The position numbers were made by a program, and so were the translations under genes. Source: Burkholderia singularis (GTDB taxonomy: Bacteria; Pseudomonadota; Gammaproteobacteria; Burkholderiales; Burkholderiaceae). From it: a stretch of DNA of 64,000 nucleotides. Shown one piece after another: positions 1 to 8,994 of the stretch. The stretch covers positions 1-64,000 of the forward strand of contig NZ_FXAN01000106.1 of the NCBI RefSeq assembly GCF_900176645.1, in the 5' to 3' direction. The notes beneath the pieces were generated by a model, which did no database searches, was not told where the DNA came from, and worked only from the letters and a program-made list of their open reading frames with translations. Positions within the stretch are counted from its first letter, which is position 1; each line of letters opens with the position of its first letter.

Positions 1-1626
1 CGGCTCGCCTGCCGCTCCGCGCGCCCGCGCGGCGTTCTCGCCAAGCGCGCCGGTTGAGCCGGACACGATCGCGCCGTCGATGCGCCACCCCGCGACCACC
101 TGCTTCAATTGCCGCGTCTGCTCTTCGAGCGATGCGGCGGCGGCCGCCGCCTGTTCGACGAGCGCCGCATTTTGCTGCGTGACGGCGTCCATCTGGCTCA
201 CCGCGCGCGTGACCTGGACGATGCCCGTCGATTGCTCTTCGGACGCCGCACTGATCTCGCCCATGATGTCGGTCACGCGCCGCACGGCCTGCACGATCTC
301 GGCCATCGTCGCGCCCGCGCGCTCGACAAGCGCCGAGCCGCTTTGCACCTTGATCGCCGAATCGCCAATCAGTTGCTTGATCTCCTTCGCCGCGCCCGCA
401 CTGCGCTGCGCGAGCGAGCGCACCTCGCCCGCGACCACCGCGAAGCCGCGCCCCTGCTCGCCCGCGCGCGCCGCCTCGACAGCCGCGTTGAGCGCGAGAA
501 TGTTGGTCTGAAACGCGATTCCTTCGATCGTGCCGATGATATCGGCGACCTTCGTCGAACTCGCCGCGATATCCTGCATCGTCACCACGACCTGACCGAC
601 GACCTCGCCGCCTTGCGTCGCGATATCGGACGCATTCACCGCGAGCTGGCTCGCCTGCCGGGCGTTTTCCGCGTTCTGGCGCACCGTGCCCGTCAACTGT
701 TCCATGCTCGACGCCGTTTCCTGCAGCGATGCCGCCTGTGATTCCGTGCGCCGCGACAGATCCGCGTTGCCGCTCGCGATTTCGTGCGCGCCGGCATCGA
801 TCGCCACCACGCCGCGATGCACGGCCGTCACCATTTGCGAAACTGCCGCCCGCATCCGGCCAATGCCTTCGAACAGCCGGCCGATTTCGTTGGTGCCATG
901 CGCGCGCCCGACCGGCGCGAGATCGCCGGTCGCGATGCGCTCGAACTGCGCGGCCGCGGCAGCGAGCGGCTCGACGATCAGCCCGCGCAGCGCGAACCGG
1001 GTGCCGATCACGATCGCGAACGCGAGCGCGATGCCTGCGGCAATCAGCGTGGTCATCAGCGAAATGCGCGCCTGCGTCGCGCCGAAGCGGCTTTCCGCGC
1101 GGCTCGCATGGGCGGCCGCCACGGCCGACGCCGCGTTGCCGTAAGCGACGAACATCGGGCTGATCTTCGTCTCGGCGATCGCGCGGTACGCCGCCAAATC
1201 GCCGGCGCGCGCGGCCGCGAATTCGGGCTCGACGCCATCCTTCACGAGCGCGGCGTAGCGTGCGGCAAGCTCGTCGGTAAGCGCCGGATCGATGCCGTCC
1301 TTCGACGCGGCCAGATACGTCTGCCAGTGCTGCGCCGATTTCGCGTACAGCTCCTGCGCGCGCGCGAGCACCTTCTGCGCTTCGTCGGCGTTGCCCGATT
1401 CGGTCAGCGCCTTGAAGCGATCGAGCGACACCCGCGCGCGCAGCAAATACGACGACGCCTCGTCGAGCGTATGGATCGTCGGCAGATCGCCGTGCGCGAT
1501 CGCATCGAGCGAGCCGCTCGCCTGGCGCAGCGCGTAAAGCCCGAGCCCGCCGACCAGCGCGGCCACGAGCACCATCATGGTTCCGATCGCCGTCAGCGTC
1601 GTGCGGATCGACCAGTTGTCCAGCAT
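1..1626 (-). CDS. Methyl-accepting chemotaxis protein (Tsr/Tar type), 3' end outside the window
   Basis: Inner-membrane chemoreceptor that senses a periplasmic ligand and controls CheA through CheW. The start codon at 1626 follows an AAGGGAG ribosome site. The N-terminus ([15 protein letters not shown]...) leads into a first membrane helix at about residues 10-32. A helical periplasmic four-helix-bundle-type domain follows, then a second membrane helix near 195-215 and a HAMP segment. The long cytoplasmic signalling rod contains the conserved hairpin [20 protein letters not shown]. The frame is still open at base 1, where it reads an Ala/Gly-rich C-terminal tail after the signalling domain, so only a few dozen residues are probably missing. 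It lies directly downstream of cheW, with 94 bp between and no obvious promoter, so it is probably the last seen gene of the motA-cheW operon. Ligand unknown. Confidence 0.93.
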   Translation of the reverse strand, partial: MLDNWSIRTTLTAIGTMMVLVAALVGGLGLYALRQASGSLDAIAHGDLPTIHTLDEASSYLLRARVSLDRFKALTESGNADEAQKVLARAQELYAKSAQHWQTYLAASKDGIDPALTDELAARYAALVKDGVEPEFAAARAGDLAAYRAIAETKISPMFVAYGNAASAVAAAHASRAESRFGATQARISLMTTLIAAGIALAFAIVIGTRFALRGLIVEPLAAAAAQFERIATGDLAPVGRAHGTNEIGRLFEGIGRMRAAVSQMVTAVHRGVVAIDAGAHEIASGNADLSRRTESQAASLQETASSMEQLTGTVRQNAENARQASQLAVNASDIATQGGEVVGQVVVTMQDIAASSTKVADIIGTIEGIAFQTNILALNAAVEAARAGEQGRGFAVVAGEVRSLAQRSAGAAKEIKQLIGDSAIKVQSGSALVERAGATMAEIVQAVRRVTDIMGEISAASEEQSTGIVQVTRAVSQMDAVTQQNAALVEQAAAAAASLEEQTRQLKQVVAGWRIDGAIVSGSTGALGENAARARGAAGEP

Positions 1627-1720
1627 CGTCAGCTCCCTTGTAGTTCCATTGCGGCCGCCGCGCACCGGCGCGGCTCGCGCACTCGCGCCCGTGCAAACCG
1701 GCCGGCACAGTTGCGCGGAC

Positions 1721-2251
1721 TCACGCGCCGAGCGTCTCGATGAGCGCCATCTCCTTGCTCGTCATCAGCTTCTCGATATCCATCAGGATCAGCATCCGGC
1801 CGTCGACCGTGCCGAGGCCCGTCAGGTATTCCGTCGTCAGCACGCCGCCGAACTCCGGCGCCGGCATGATCTGCTCGGAGGCGAGCGTAAGCACGTCGGA
1901 CACGCCGTCGACCACCATTCCGACGACGCGATGCGCAACGTTCAGGATGATCACGACCGTCTGATGGTCGTAATCGACGCGGCCGAGATGGAACTTGATC
2001 CGCATGTCGACGATCGGCACGATGATTCCGCGCAGATTGATCACGCCCTTGATGAAATCGGGCGCGTTCGCGATCCGCGTCACGCTGTCGTAGCCGCGGA
2101 TTTCCTGCACTTTCAGGATGTCGATGCCGTATTCCTCGTCACCGAGCGTGAAGACGAGGAACTCTTGTCCCGTCGCGTCGCCCGCTTCGGTGTCGCGGCG
2201 GTTGGCGGCCGCGCTCGCGGCGGCCGGATGAGTCGTTTGGACTTCGGACAC
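1721..2251 (-). CDS. cheW: Chemotaxis coupling protein CheW
   Basis: Soluble adaptor that links chemoreceptors to the histidine kinase CheA. The product is 176 residues. A non-conserved, Ala/Thr-rich tail of about 28 residues precedes a single CheW (SH3-like) domain that starts at [20 protein letters not shown]. Typical family stretches are visible, for example the [23 protein letters not shown] segment and the [11 protein letters not shown] strand. The length is normal for the family. It sits between cheA (43 bp upstream) and the chemoreceptor gene, all on the same strand, as in other beta-proteobacterial motility operons. Confidence 0.97.
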   Translation of the reverse strand: MSEVQTTHPAAASAAANRRDTEAGDATGQEFLVFTLGDEEYGIDILKVQEIRGYDSVTRIANAPDFIKGVINLRGIIVPIVDMRIKFHLGRVDYDHQTVVIILNVAHRVVGMVVDGVSDVLTLASEQIMPAPEFGGVLTTEYLTGLGTVDGRMLILMDIEKLMTSKEMALIETLGA

Positions 2252-2293
2252 GTTAGCCCCCAGGTCGATGAATCACGTAATGATTGGCGTCGG

Positions 2294-4654
2294 TCACGAC
2301 GCGGCGAGCACTGCGCCCGGATGCACGCCGTGCGTCGTGCGGGTCTCGCGGTTGAGCGCCGCGACGTCGACGATCAGTGCGACGCTGCCGTCGCCGAGTA
2401 TGGTCGCGGCGGAAATGCCGTACACCTTCCGGTAGTTGGTTTCGAGATTCTTGACGACCACCTGCTGCTGACCGACCAGTTCGTCGATCAGCATCGCAAA
2501 GCGCCGGCCCTCCGTCTGCATGATCGTGACGATGCCCTGCGTCGGATCGGTGCGCGCGTCGGCCACCGAGAACACCTCGTGCAGCGCGATGAGCGGCAGA
2601 TATTCGCCGCGCACGCGGACCACGCGCTCGCCATTGCCGATCGTGTAAATATCGTCGGCGGAAGGCTGCAGCGATTCCATCACGAAGTTCAGCGGCAGAA
2701 TGAAAATCTCGCTGCCGACCTTCACCGACATTCCGTCGAGAATCGCGAGCGTGAGCGGCAGCACGATCCGCGTGGTCGTGCCGCGGCCGGCCACCGAGGC
2801 GATCTCGACGTGCCCGCCCATCGATTGGATATTGCGCTTGACGACGTCCATGCCGACGCCGCGTCCCGAAACGTCGGTCACGACTTCGGCCGTCGAGAAG
2901 CCTGGCGCGAAGATCAGGTTCCACACCTCCTCGTCGCTGATGTTCTCGGGGATTTGCATGCCCTGCTTGTGCGCCTTCGCGAGAATCCTGTCGCGATTGA
3001 GCCCCGCGCCGTCGTCACTGACTTCGATCACGATGTTGCCGCCGTGATGCGCGGCAGACAGCACGAGCTGGCCGACCGGGTCCTTGCCCGCCGCACGGCG
3101 CTTGTCGACCGTCTCGACGCCGTGATCGAGGCTGTTGCGCACGAGGTGCGTGAGCGGATCGATGATCCGCTCGATCAGGCTCTTGTCGAGTTCGGTCGCC
3201 TGCCCGAACGTGACCAGCTCCACCTGCTTGCCGAGCTTGCCGGCGAGATCGCGGACAAGCCGCGGGAAGCGGCTGAACACGTAGTCCATCGGCATCATCC
3301 GGATCGACATCACCGCTTCTTGCAAATCGCGCGCGTTGCGCTCGAGCTGCGCCATTCCGTTGAACAGGCGGTCGTGCAGCGTCGGATCGAACGTGCTGGC
3401 GATTTCGGCGAGCATCGCCTGCGTGATCACCAGCTCGCCGACGAGATTGATGAGCTGGTCGACCTTCTCGACGCCGACTCGAATCGAGCTGCCTTCCGCG
3501 CTTGCGGCGGCGGGGCGCGGCTTGCGGTCGTCGGCGTGATGGACGGCGGCTGCGGTGGAAACCGGCGCGGCGCCGGAGGGGGGGCTCGATGCGAGGGCAG
3601 CCGGTTCGGACGAGACCTGCGGCGCTGAAGGCGTGGCGTCACGGCCGGCCGGCGCCGATGCTGCCGCGAGCTGTGCGGCGGGCCGCGCAGCAGGCGCCGC
3701 GGCGGGTTCCGGCATTGCGGGTGAGTCTGCCGATGCCGAGGTCGATGCCTGCGTCGGCGTCGGCGCGAAGCCGGTTGCATGCGCGTGCAATGCCGGCTGC
3801 CCGGCGGCACCGGCATCAGTTCCGGCACCGGCATCGGATCGGGCAGCCGCTTCGGCATCGGCGCCGACTGGCGCGATGCCGCGTCCGATGGCGATCTGGC
3901 TTTCGTCGATCACGAAACAGCACACGGCGACGATGTCGTCCGACGGCACGTCGGTTTCGAGCCAAAGCGTCAGCGCGTCACCCGAGCGCGTGCGCCCGGC
4001 GATTCGGCCGAGGTTGCCAAGCTCCTCGGTCAGCAGCGCCTGGTCCTTGTCTCCGACGCCCGTCAGCACGATCCTCAAATGCGGACCCTCTGCGGCATCG
4101 GCATCCGTATTCGCGCCCGGCGCCGGATGAGCCGCATCGACTGCCTGTTCGACGACATGCTCCGGCGTATCGAACGCGCGCGCGGCCGGCGCGGCGGCCG
4201 CGCCGCCTGCGGCCGAAGCCGCCTCGGAGGCGCCGGTAGGCGCGCGAGCCGCACCGGCGCCATCCGCCGACGCCTTCAGCCGCTCCAGCTTCGCGCAGAT
4301 CGCGGCAGCCGCGGCCGCATCGGGCTCGGCGCTCGCGCGATAGTCGGCAAGCTGGTCGGACAGCACGTCCTTCGTTTCGAGAAACGCATCGACCATCTCC
4401 TTGGTCAGCGTCAGCTCATGGTTGCGCGCGCGATCGAGTAACGATTCGAGGATGTGCGTCGTCTCGGTGAGCGCCGTGAAGCCGAATGTCGCGGCACCGC
4501 CCTTGATCGAATGCGCGGCGCGAAAAATCGCGGCCAGATCCTCGGGATCGGGCGCGGCGACGTTCAAATTCAGCAGCAACTGCTCCATCTGTGCGAGCAG
4601 CTCGTCGGCTTCATCGAAGAACGTCTGATAGAACTGTGTGATATCGAGGGTCAT
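2294..4654 (-). CDS. cheA: Chemotaxis histidine kinase CheA
   Basis: Two-component kinase of chemotaxis. It autophosphorylates in response to receptors and passes phosphate to CheY. The product is 786 residues. The N-terminal Hpt domain carries the phospho-acceptor His48 in AHSIKGGAATFG. A short folded region (about 190-262), probably the response-regulator-binding domain, is flanked by very Ala/Pro/Ser-rich linkers (about 130-185 and 265-390). The dimerisation helix starts near 392 (VGVEKVDQLINLVGELVI). The ATPase N-box HLVRNSLDHGVE is near 503-514, followed by the DDGAGL and GRGVGMDVV glycine boxes, and a CheW-like domain forms the last ~140 residues. The linkers make it longer than E. coli CheA (654). 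The gene lies 31 bp after cheY. Confidence 0.97.
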   Translation of the reverse strand: MTLDITQFYQTFFDEADELLAQMEQLLLNLNVAAPDPEDLAAIFRAAHSIKGGAATFGFTALTETTHILESLLDRARNHELTLTKEMVDAFLETKDVLSDQLADYRASAEPDAAAAAAICAKLERLKASADGAGAARAPTGASEAASAAGGAAAAPAARAFDTPEHVVEQAVDAAHPAPGANTDADAAEGPHLRIVLTGVGDKDQALLTEELGNLGRIAGRTRSGDALTLWLETDVPSDDIVAVCCFVIDESQIAIGRGIAPVGADAEAAARSDAGAGTDAGAAGQPALHAHATGFAPTPTQASTSASADSPAMPEPAAAPAARPAAQLAAASAPAGRDATPSAPQVSSEPAALASSPPSGAAPVSTAAAVHHADDRKPRPAAASAEGSSIRVGVEKVDQLINLVGELVITQAMLAEIASTFDPTLHDRLFNGMAQLERNARDLQEAVMSIRMMPMDYVFSRFPRLVRDLAGKLGKQVELVTFGQATELDKSLIERIIDPLTHLVRNSLDHGVETVDKRRAAGKDPVGQLVLSAAHHGGNIVIEVSDDGAGLNRDRILAKAHKQGMQIPENISDEEVWNLIFAPGFSTAEVVTDVSGRGVGMDVVKRNIQSMGGHVEIASVAGRGTTTRIVLPLTLAILDGMSVKVGSEIFILPLNFVMESLQPSADDIYTIGNGERVVRVRGEYLPLIALHEVFSVADARTDPTQGIVTIMQTEGRRFAMLIDELVGQQQVVVKNLETNYRKVYGISAATILGDGSVALIVDVAALNRETRTTHGVHPGAVLAAS

Positions 4655-4685
4655 GCCGTTTCACCGCGTAAAAACGTCGTGTTCG

Positions 4686-5066
4686 TCATGCATGGCTCGG
4701 ACCTGCGGCAAGCGTCGCCACCAGCTCGAGCAGCGCATCGGGATCGAGCGGTTTTTCGATCCAGCCAGTCGCGCCCGCGGCGCGCGCGGCATCCTTGAAC
4801 GCATTACCGTTCTCGGTCGTGAGCACGAGGATCGGCGTCGCTTCGTAGGCGCGCCGGGCCCGCAAGGCGGCGATGACTTCCAGGCCGTTCTTGCTCGGCA
4901 TGTAGTGATCGGTCAGCACGAGATCGAATGTCTCTTGCGCTGCGGCGTCGAGGCCTTCGTCGCCGTCCGCGGCAACCGTCACGTCGTATCCCGCATCGCC
5001 AAGCGTTGCGCGCAGCAGCGTGCGCATCGTCGCGGAATCGTCGATGGCGAGAATGGATCGGATCAT
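4686..5066 (-). CDS. cheY: Chemotaxis response regulator CheY-like
   Basis: Single-domain receiver protein of 126 residues. It has the acidic pair Asp9/Asp10, phospho-acceptor Asp53 (LTDHYMPSKNG), Thr83 and Lys105 (IEKP). There is no output domain, so it should act by binding the flagellar switch or as a phosphate sink for CheA. The same frame stays open far upstream, but the true start is the ATG at 5066, preceded by an AGGAG site at good spacing. It lies between motB and cheA. Many Burkholderia have a second cheY with cheZ further along the cluster, outside this window, so which copy drives the motor cannot be told from here. Confidence 0.93.
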   Translation of the reverse strand: MIRSILAIDDSATMRTLLRATLGDAGYDVTVAADGDEGLDAAAQETFDLVLTDHYMPSKNGLEVIAALRARRAYEATPILVLTTENGNAFKDAARAAGATGWIEKPLDPDALLELVATLAAGPSHA

Positions 5067-5083
5067 GTCGCTTCTCCTATGCG

Positions 5084-6253
5084 TCACGGTTTTTGCGCGC
5101 TGCCGGCGCCGGCAAATGGAGTAGCCGCGCCCGATGAGCGAGCCGCCACGGACGCGCGGATGATTGCCGATGTGCCGCCCGCGCTGACCGCGCCCGCCTG
5201 GCTTGCCGCGCCGCCCGCCGCCATGCCGCTGGATGCGCCGTGCGCGCCGGACACCTCCGCGCCCGATATGCCGGATGCGCCCGCCGCCGCCTCCGGCGCT
5301 GCGATCTGCTGCGCGACGCGCGCCGAGCCGGCCGCGTCGGACGATAGCGTCGTCGTTGTCGTGTCGTCGCGCATCAGCGCCTCTTCCGAACGCCGGTTCA
5401 ACACGATGATGCTGATCCGGCGATTCTCCGGATCGAGCGGATCGGCCTTGTTCAGATTCTGCGTCGATGCGAGACCGAGCACGCGCAACACCTTGGCCTC
5501 GTCCATGCCGCCCACGACGAGTTCGCGCCGCGACGCGTTCGCGCGATCGGCGGACAACTCCCAATTGCTGTAGCCTTTGTCGCCGCCCGCATAAGGAACG
5601 GCGTCGGTATGCCCCTGAACGACGATCCGGTTCGGCACGTCATTCAGCGTCTTGCCGATCTCGCGCAGGATGTCGCGCATATACGGTTCGACCGCATCGC
5701 TCGACATCGCGAACATCGGCCGTTTTTGCGAATCGACGATCTCGATGCGCAACCCCATCAGCGTCGAATCGATGCGGATCTGCTGTTTGAACTGGCGCAG
5801 CGTCGGGTTCGCCTCGATCGCGGCCATCAGCTTGATTTGCAGATCGTGCAGCCGCACCTGCTCGCGGCGCTCGAGCGAGCCCTGCGCGTGCGCGCGCGAT
5901 TCGTCGTCATCGCGCCGGACGATACGCTCGGCGAGATTCGTCGCGCCGTCGGTGCGGCGCGTCGCGCCAGCGTCGATGCTCGATAGATCGCGGCCGCCGC
6001 CCTTGATGATGCTCGAATCGTCGGCACTGCGGTCCCCGCCGAAGAGCGCGGCCTTCAGCGGCGTGTTGAAGTATTCGGCGATGCCTTTCAACTGCACCGG
6101 CGTCGCCGCGGACAGCAGCCACATCAGCAGGAAAAACGCCATCATCGCGGTCATGAAATCCGCGTATGCGAGCTTCCAGGCGCCGCCGTGGTGCCCTTTC
6201 CTCGGCGGGCTCACCCGCTTGACGATAACCGCCTGATCCTTGCCCTTGCTCAT
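5084..6253 (-). CDS. motB: Flagellar motor stator protein MotB
   Basis: Proton-conducting stator subunit that anchors the motor to peptidoglycan. The product is 389 residues. After a basic N-terminus it has one membrane helix with the proton-binding Asp32 in the motif AYADFMTAMMAFFLLMWL. A plug/linker region follows, then an OmpA-like peptidoglycan-binding domain with VQGHTDAVPY and the NWELSADRANASRREL box. The last ~90 residues are an Ala/Gly/Ser-rich tail with no recognisable domain, which makes the protein longer than E. coli MotB (308). It follows motA by 15 bp, so the two are almost certainly co-transcribed. Confidence 0.97.
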   Translation of the reverse strand: MSKGKDQAVIVKRVSPPRKGHHGGAWKLAYADFMTAMMAFFLLMWLLSAATPVQLKGIAEYFNTPLKAALFGGDRSADDSSIIKGGGRDLSSIDAGATRRTDGATNLAERIVRRDDDESRAHAQGSLERREQVRLHDLQIKLMAAIEANPTLRQFKQQIRIDSTLMGLRIEIVDSQKRPMFAMSSDAVEPYMRDILREIGKTLNDVPNRIVVQGHTDAVPYAGGDKGYSNWELSADRANASRRELVVGGMDEAKVLRVLGLASTQNLNKADPLDPENRRISIIVLNRRSEEALMRDDTTTTTLSSDAAGSARVAQQIAAPEAAAGASGISGAEVSGAHGASSGMAAGGAASQAGAVSAGGTSAIIRASVAARSSGAATPFAGAGSAQKP

Positions 6254-6268
6254 TGCCCGGCTCCGCGC

Positions 6269-7129
6269 TTATTTCGCCTTCACGCGGCGCACATGCTCTT
6301 CGAGCTCCGCGAACGACGGACGCTCGGTCGAGAACAGCACCTTGCGGCCGAATTCCACCGCGATCGCGGGCGCGTAGCCGTTCAGGCTCGCGAGGATCGT
6401 CACCTTGATGCACTGGAACATCTTGGTCGACTCCGCGACGCGCTGCTCCGCCAGGCTCGACAACGGGCCGATCAGGCCATAGGAAAGCAGGATGCCGAGA
6501 AACGTGCCGACCAGCGCCTGCGCGATCATCGCGCCGAGCACCGCAGGCGGCTTGTCGGCCGACGCCATCGTATGCACGACGCCCATCACCGCGGCAACGA
6601 TCCCGAACGCCGGCATCGCATCGCCCACGCGCATCAGCGCATGCGCGGGGCCTTCGCCTTCCGCGTGGTGCGTGTCGATCTCCTCGTCCATCAGGCTCTC
6701 GATCTCGAACGCGTTCATATTGCCGCCCACCATCAGGCGCAGATAGTCGGTGAGGAATTCGACGATGTGCTTGTCGGCGAGGATCTTCGGGTATTGCGTG
6801 AAAATCGGGCTCTTCTCCGGCTCGTCGATGTCCGCCTCCAGCGTGAGCGTGCCTTCCTTGCGCGCCTTCGCGAGCAACACGTACAGGAGCCCCATCAGCT
6901 CCATGTAGATGTCCTTGTTGTACTTCGATCCCTTGAACAGCGACGGCAGCACGCGCAGCGTTGCCTTGATCGTTTTGAAGCCGTTGCCGAGAATGAACGC
7001 GCCGACACCCGCGCCGCCGATCATCAAGATCTCAACAGGCTGGACGAGCGCGCCGAGATGTCCGCCCGCCAGTGCGTAGCCGCCGAACACCGACAACACC
7101 GTCACGAGAGTTCCTAGGAAAATCAGCAC
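6269..7129 (-). CDS. motA: Flagellar motor stator protein MotA
   Basis: Membrane stator subunit that forms the proton channel with MotB. I place the start at the GTG at 7129 (VLIFLGTLVTVLSVFGGYALAGG), which follows an AGGA site and gives 286 residues, the usual size. The frame is open for 80 further codons upstream but that part has no family similarity. Four membrane segments are visible: two near the N-terminus and two around residues 165-225. Between them is a large cytoplasmic loop rich in charged residues. The proline-bearing helix AFGIVAAVMGVVHTM matches the conserved Pro region of the family. A candidate sigma-28 promoter lies at 7176-7202, about 45 bp upstream, so this gene probably heads the motAB-cheYAW-receptor operon. 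Confidence 0.96.
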   Translation of the reverse strand: MLIFLGTLVTVLSVFGGYALAGGHLGALVQPVEILMIGGAGVGAFILGNGFKTIKATLRVLPSLFKGSKYNKDIYMELMGLLYVLLAKARKEGTLTLEADIDEPEKSPIFTQYPKILADKHIVEFLTDYLRLMVGGNMNAFEIESLMDEEIDTHHAEGEGPAHALMRVGDAMPAFGIVAAVMGVVHTMASADKPPAVLGAMIAQALVGTFLGILLSYGLIGPLSSLAEQRVAESTKMFQCIKVTILASLNGYAPAIAVEFGRKVLFSTERPSFAELEEHVRRVKAK

Positions 7130-7455
7130 TGCCTGTTCCTCACGAATGAGCAGCCGGGAGGCCGCCGTTAAGTGGTTTACGGCAGTCGAACCAAAAACTT
7201 TGGCGTGTGTGGGAATGCGCCGCAAACGCCGGCCTGCGCGGCGCCGGTCGACACGTGCGGCGCTGCGCGCCGGCACGCCGGCTGAAAGTGAACACCGCCC
7301 GCAGATACGGCCGAACCGGGCGTCCGCGCGGCGCTCGGCGGTGCGCGAGCACTCCCGCCTCATCCGCACAGCACCCGCCTAGGCGCGAACGCTTCCGCCT
7401 TCTCGCCGCGCCCGGCCACGCCGCCGCTGCGGCGGCGCGCCGCCTGCGCCATGCG
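7130..7455. other. flhC-motA intergenic region
   Basis: A stretch of 326 bp with no credible gene; the reading frames here are Arg/Pro/Ala-rich GC shadows. It holds the candidate sigma-28 promoter of motA at 7176-7202. Near 7420-7437 there is a GC hairpin (GCCGCC/GGCGGC) just past flhC, without a T-run, which could slow transcription out of flhDC. Confidence 0.6.
7176..7202 (-). promoter_or_regulatory. Candidate sigma-28 (FliA) promoter of motA
   Basis: Read on the minus strand the site is CAAAGTTT, 11 nt, GCCGTAAA. The FliA consensus is TAAAGTTT-N11-GCCGATAA, so the -35 differs at one base and the -10 keeps the invariant GCCG. It lies about 45 bp upstream of the motA GTG start. Confidence 0.75.
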
Positions 7456-8004
7456 TTACGCCGCGATCGCGGCCTGCCCGGCTTGGGCCGCCTTGCGGGT
7501 CTTGCCCGCGCGCGACGGCGGCTGACACAGGCCGCACACGTAACCGTGCTGCGGATCATGCGCGTGCGCGACAAAATGTCCGCCGCAACGCGTGCATGGC
7601 GTCGTCTGCAACATCCCCGAATCGAAGAAGCGCACCAGCGTCCACGCGCGCGTCAGGCTCAACGCCGGCTCGTCGCCCGACAGGCCGACGTGTTCGAGAT
7701 ACAGCCGATAAGCCTTGACGATCGCGTGGATCGATTCGCAGCCCCCGTGCTCGCGCATGAATCGGTAGATGTTGTAAAACAGCGACGAATGGATGTTCGG
7801 CTGCCAGGTCATGAACCAATCGGCCGAGAACGGCAACATGCCCTTTGGCGGCGATGCGCCCTTCAGCTCTTTGTAAAGTTTGATGAGCCGATCGCGCGAC
7901 AGGCTCGTCTCGGCTTCGAGTAACTGCAGCCGCGCGCCCAATTCGATCAGCTCGATCGCCAGGGTGATCTCCTTGACCTCGATCACCACGCTCTTGGAAG
8001 CCAT
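7456..8004 (-). CDS. flhC: Flagellar master transcriptional activator subunit FlhC
   Basis: Subunit of the FlhD4C2 activator that switches on class II flagellar genes. The product is 182 residues. The body matches FlhC, with a segment around FSADWFMTWQPNIHSSLFYN, and the zinc site is intact: Cys137 and Cys140 (CTRC) with Cys157 and Cys160 (CGLC). A basic, Ala-rich tail of about 20 residues follows the zinc site. It lies 89 bp downstream of flhD on the same strand, so the pair forms the usual flhDC operon. Confidence 0.97.
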   Translation of the reverse strand: MASKSVVIEVKEITLAIELIELGARLQLLEAETSLSRDRLIKLYKELKGASPPKGMLPFSADWFMTWQPNIHSSLFYNIYRFMREHGGCESIHAIVKAYRLYLEHVGLSGDEPALSLTRAWTLVRFFDSGMLQTTPCTRCGGHFVAHAHDPQHGYVCGLCQPPSRAGKTRKAAQAGQAAIAA

Positions 8005-8093
8005 CGTTACGCTCCGCTATTTCAATGAATCGGCTATGCGGCCGGCCGCGCCCACGCACGCGCATCCGGTGCGCACGCCGCACGCCAGGCCGC

Positions 8094-8414
8094 TCAGCGC
8101 AGGCTTTCGACGGGTTGGCCGGCCATCAGGATCGCCGAATGGGCGTGGGCGATGGCGGCACTGCGGCCTTTATCGGCAAGCGACGACAGCAGGGTGTGGT
8201 CGTCGAAGCGAAAACGGCAAAGCATCTGATTCGACGCGGCAAGCTTGACGGTTTGCGCGAGCGTCAGATTGCCGAGCACGTCCGCGAGCGCTTCCGAGAT
8301 CCCCATTCTGAACATACCCATCGCTTTGTCCTCGCGCAGCAACCGTTGAGCGAGCAGTAAGTAGGACAGATTGACTTCGTTGATCTCGGCGAGCATTTCG
8401 CTGGTCGCACCCAT
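8094..8414 (-). CDS. flhD: Flagellar master transcriptional activator subunit FlhD
   Basis: Partner of FlhC in the master flagellar activator. The product is 106 residues, a typical length. The sequence is helical, with the recognisable core EINEVNLSYLLLAQRLLREDKAMGMFRMGI, and ends in QPVESLR. It is the first gene of the operon. A sigma-70-like promoter candidate lies about 95 bp upstream (8507-8534). Confidence 0.96.
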   Translation of the reverse strand: MGATSEMLAEINEVNLSYLLLAQRLLREDKAMGMFRMGISEALADVLGNLTLAQTVKLAASNQMLCRFRFDDHTLLSSLADKGRSAAIAHAHSAILMAGQPVESLR

Positions 8415-8994
8415 GATTCGATTTCCCCGTAAGAAAGCTTGGCCTATCGGTAATGCTTATGAAAACGTTTGCCAGATGACTCACAAACGCACGGGCGGTT
8501 GACCCGTTTATAGTCTTACAAGCATTTTGGACAATTGCCCGGTGTGCCGCTATCAGTGAAGGGGAATGCGCGTTGCCGGATTTGTCTGTAAACCGTGTAG
8601 GAATTTTTCTGACACGCGGCATGTTTTGGCCATGACGCGCGAATCGACGGCCGAACCGCTCCGATTCGGCCGCGGTGCGGTGCGATCTTCAATCCGGCGA
8701 GTCCCGTTTAGCGCAATCCACTCGCATTCGAAACGCTTTTTTTTATCTCTCGCTTTACTTCTTCGATGCTGATCGGCCGGTTTGGCGATTTCCGCGGATT
8801 TTCGCGTATTTCATCCTGTAACAAGGGTTAAGTGTTTGAAAAATCGCTCAGATACCGTCTGATCCATCCCGATAATGGGTCGAAACGACAGGTGCGGCGA
8901 CGCTCGCCGCCCCTTCTCGCTTGCCCCGCGGCAAGCGTCCGCCGGCTCGGGATACGCACGGCCGGCCTTGCCCTCTTCGCCACGGAGTCTGCTC
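8415..8994. other. flhD / glycosyltransferase divergent intergenic region
   Basis: A stretch of 580 bp, lower in GC than its surroundings, with no credible gene. Its left half is the upstream control region of flhDC and its right half precedes the glycosyltransferase at 8995. Besides the promoter candidate at 8507-8534 it has a T-rich patch (8740-8760). Long upstream regions are typical of flhDC, which collects many inputs, but I cannot assign binding sites by eye. Confidence 0.6.
8507..8534 (-). promoter_or_regulatory. Candidate sigma-70 promoter of flhDC
   Basis: On the minus strand the site reads TTGTCC, a 16-nt spacer, then TATAAA, against TTGACA-N17-TATAAT. It lies about 95 bp upstream of the flhD start, in the least GC-rich part of the region. 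Confidence 0.5.

Noticed and set aside
1577-3628. Long open frame (683 codons) on the plus strand opposite cheA and cheW
   Set aside because: Very Arg/His/Asp-rich composition typical of antisense GC shadow; it overlaps the well-conserved cheA and cheW.
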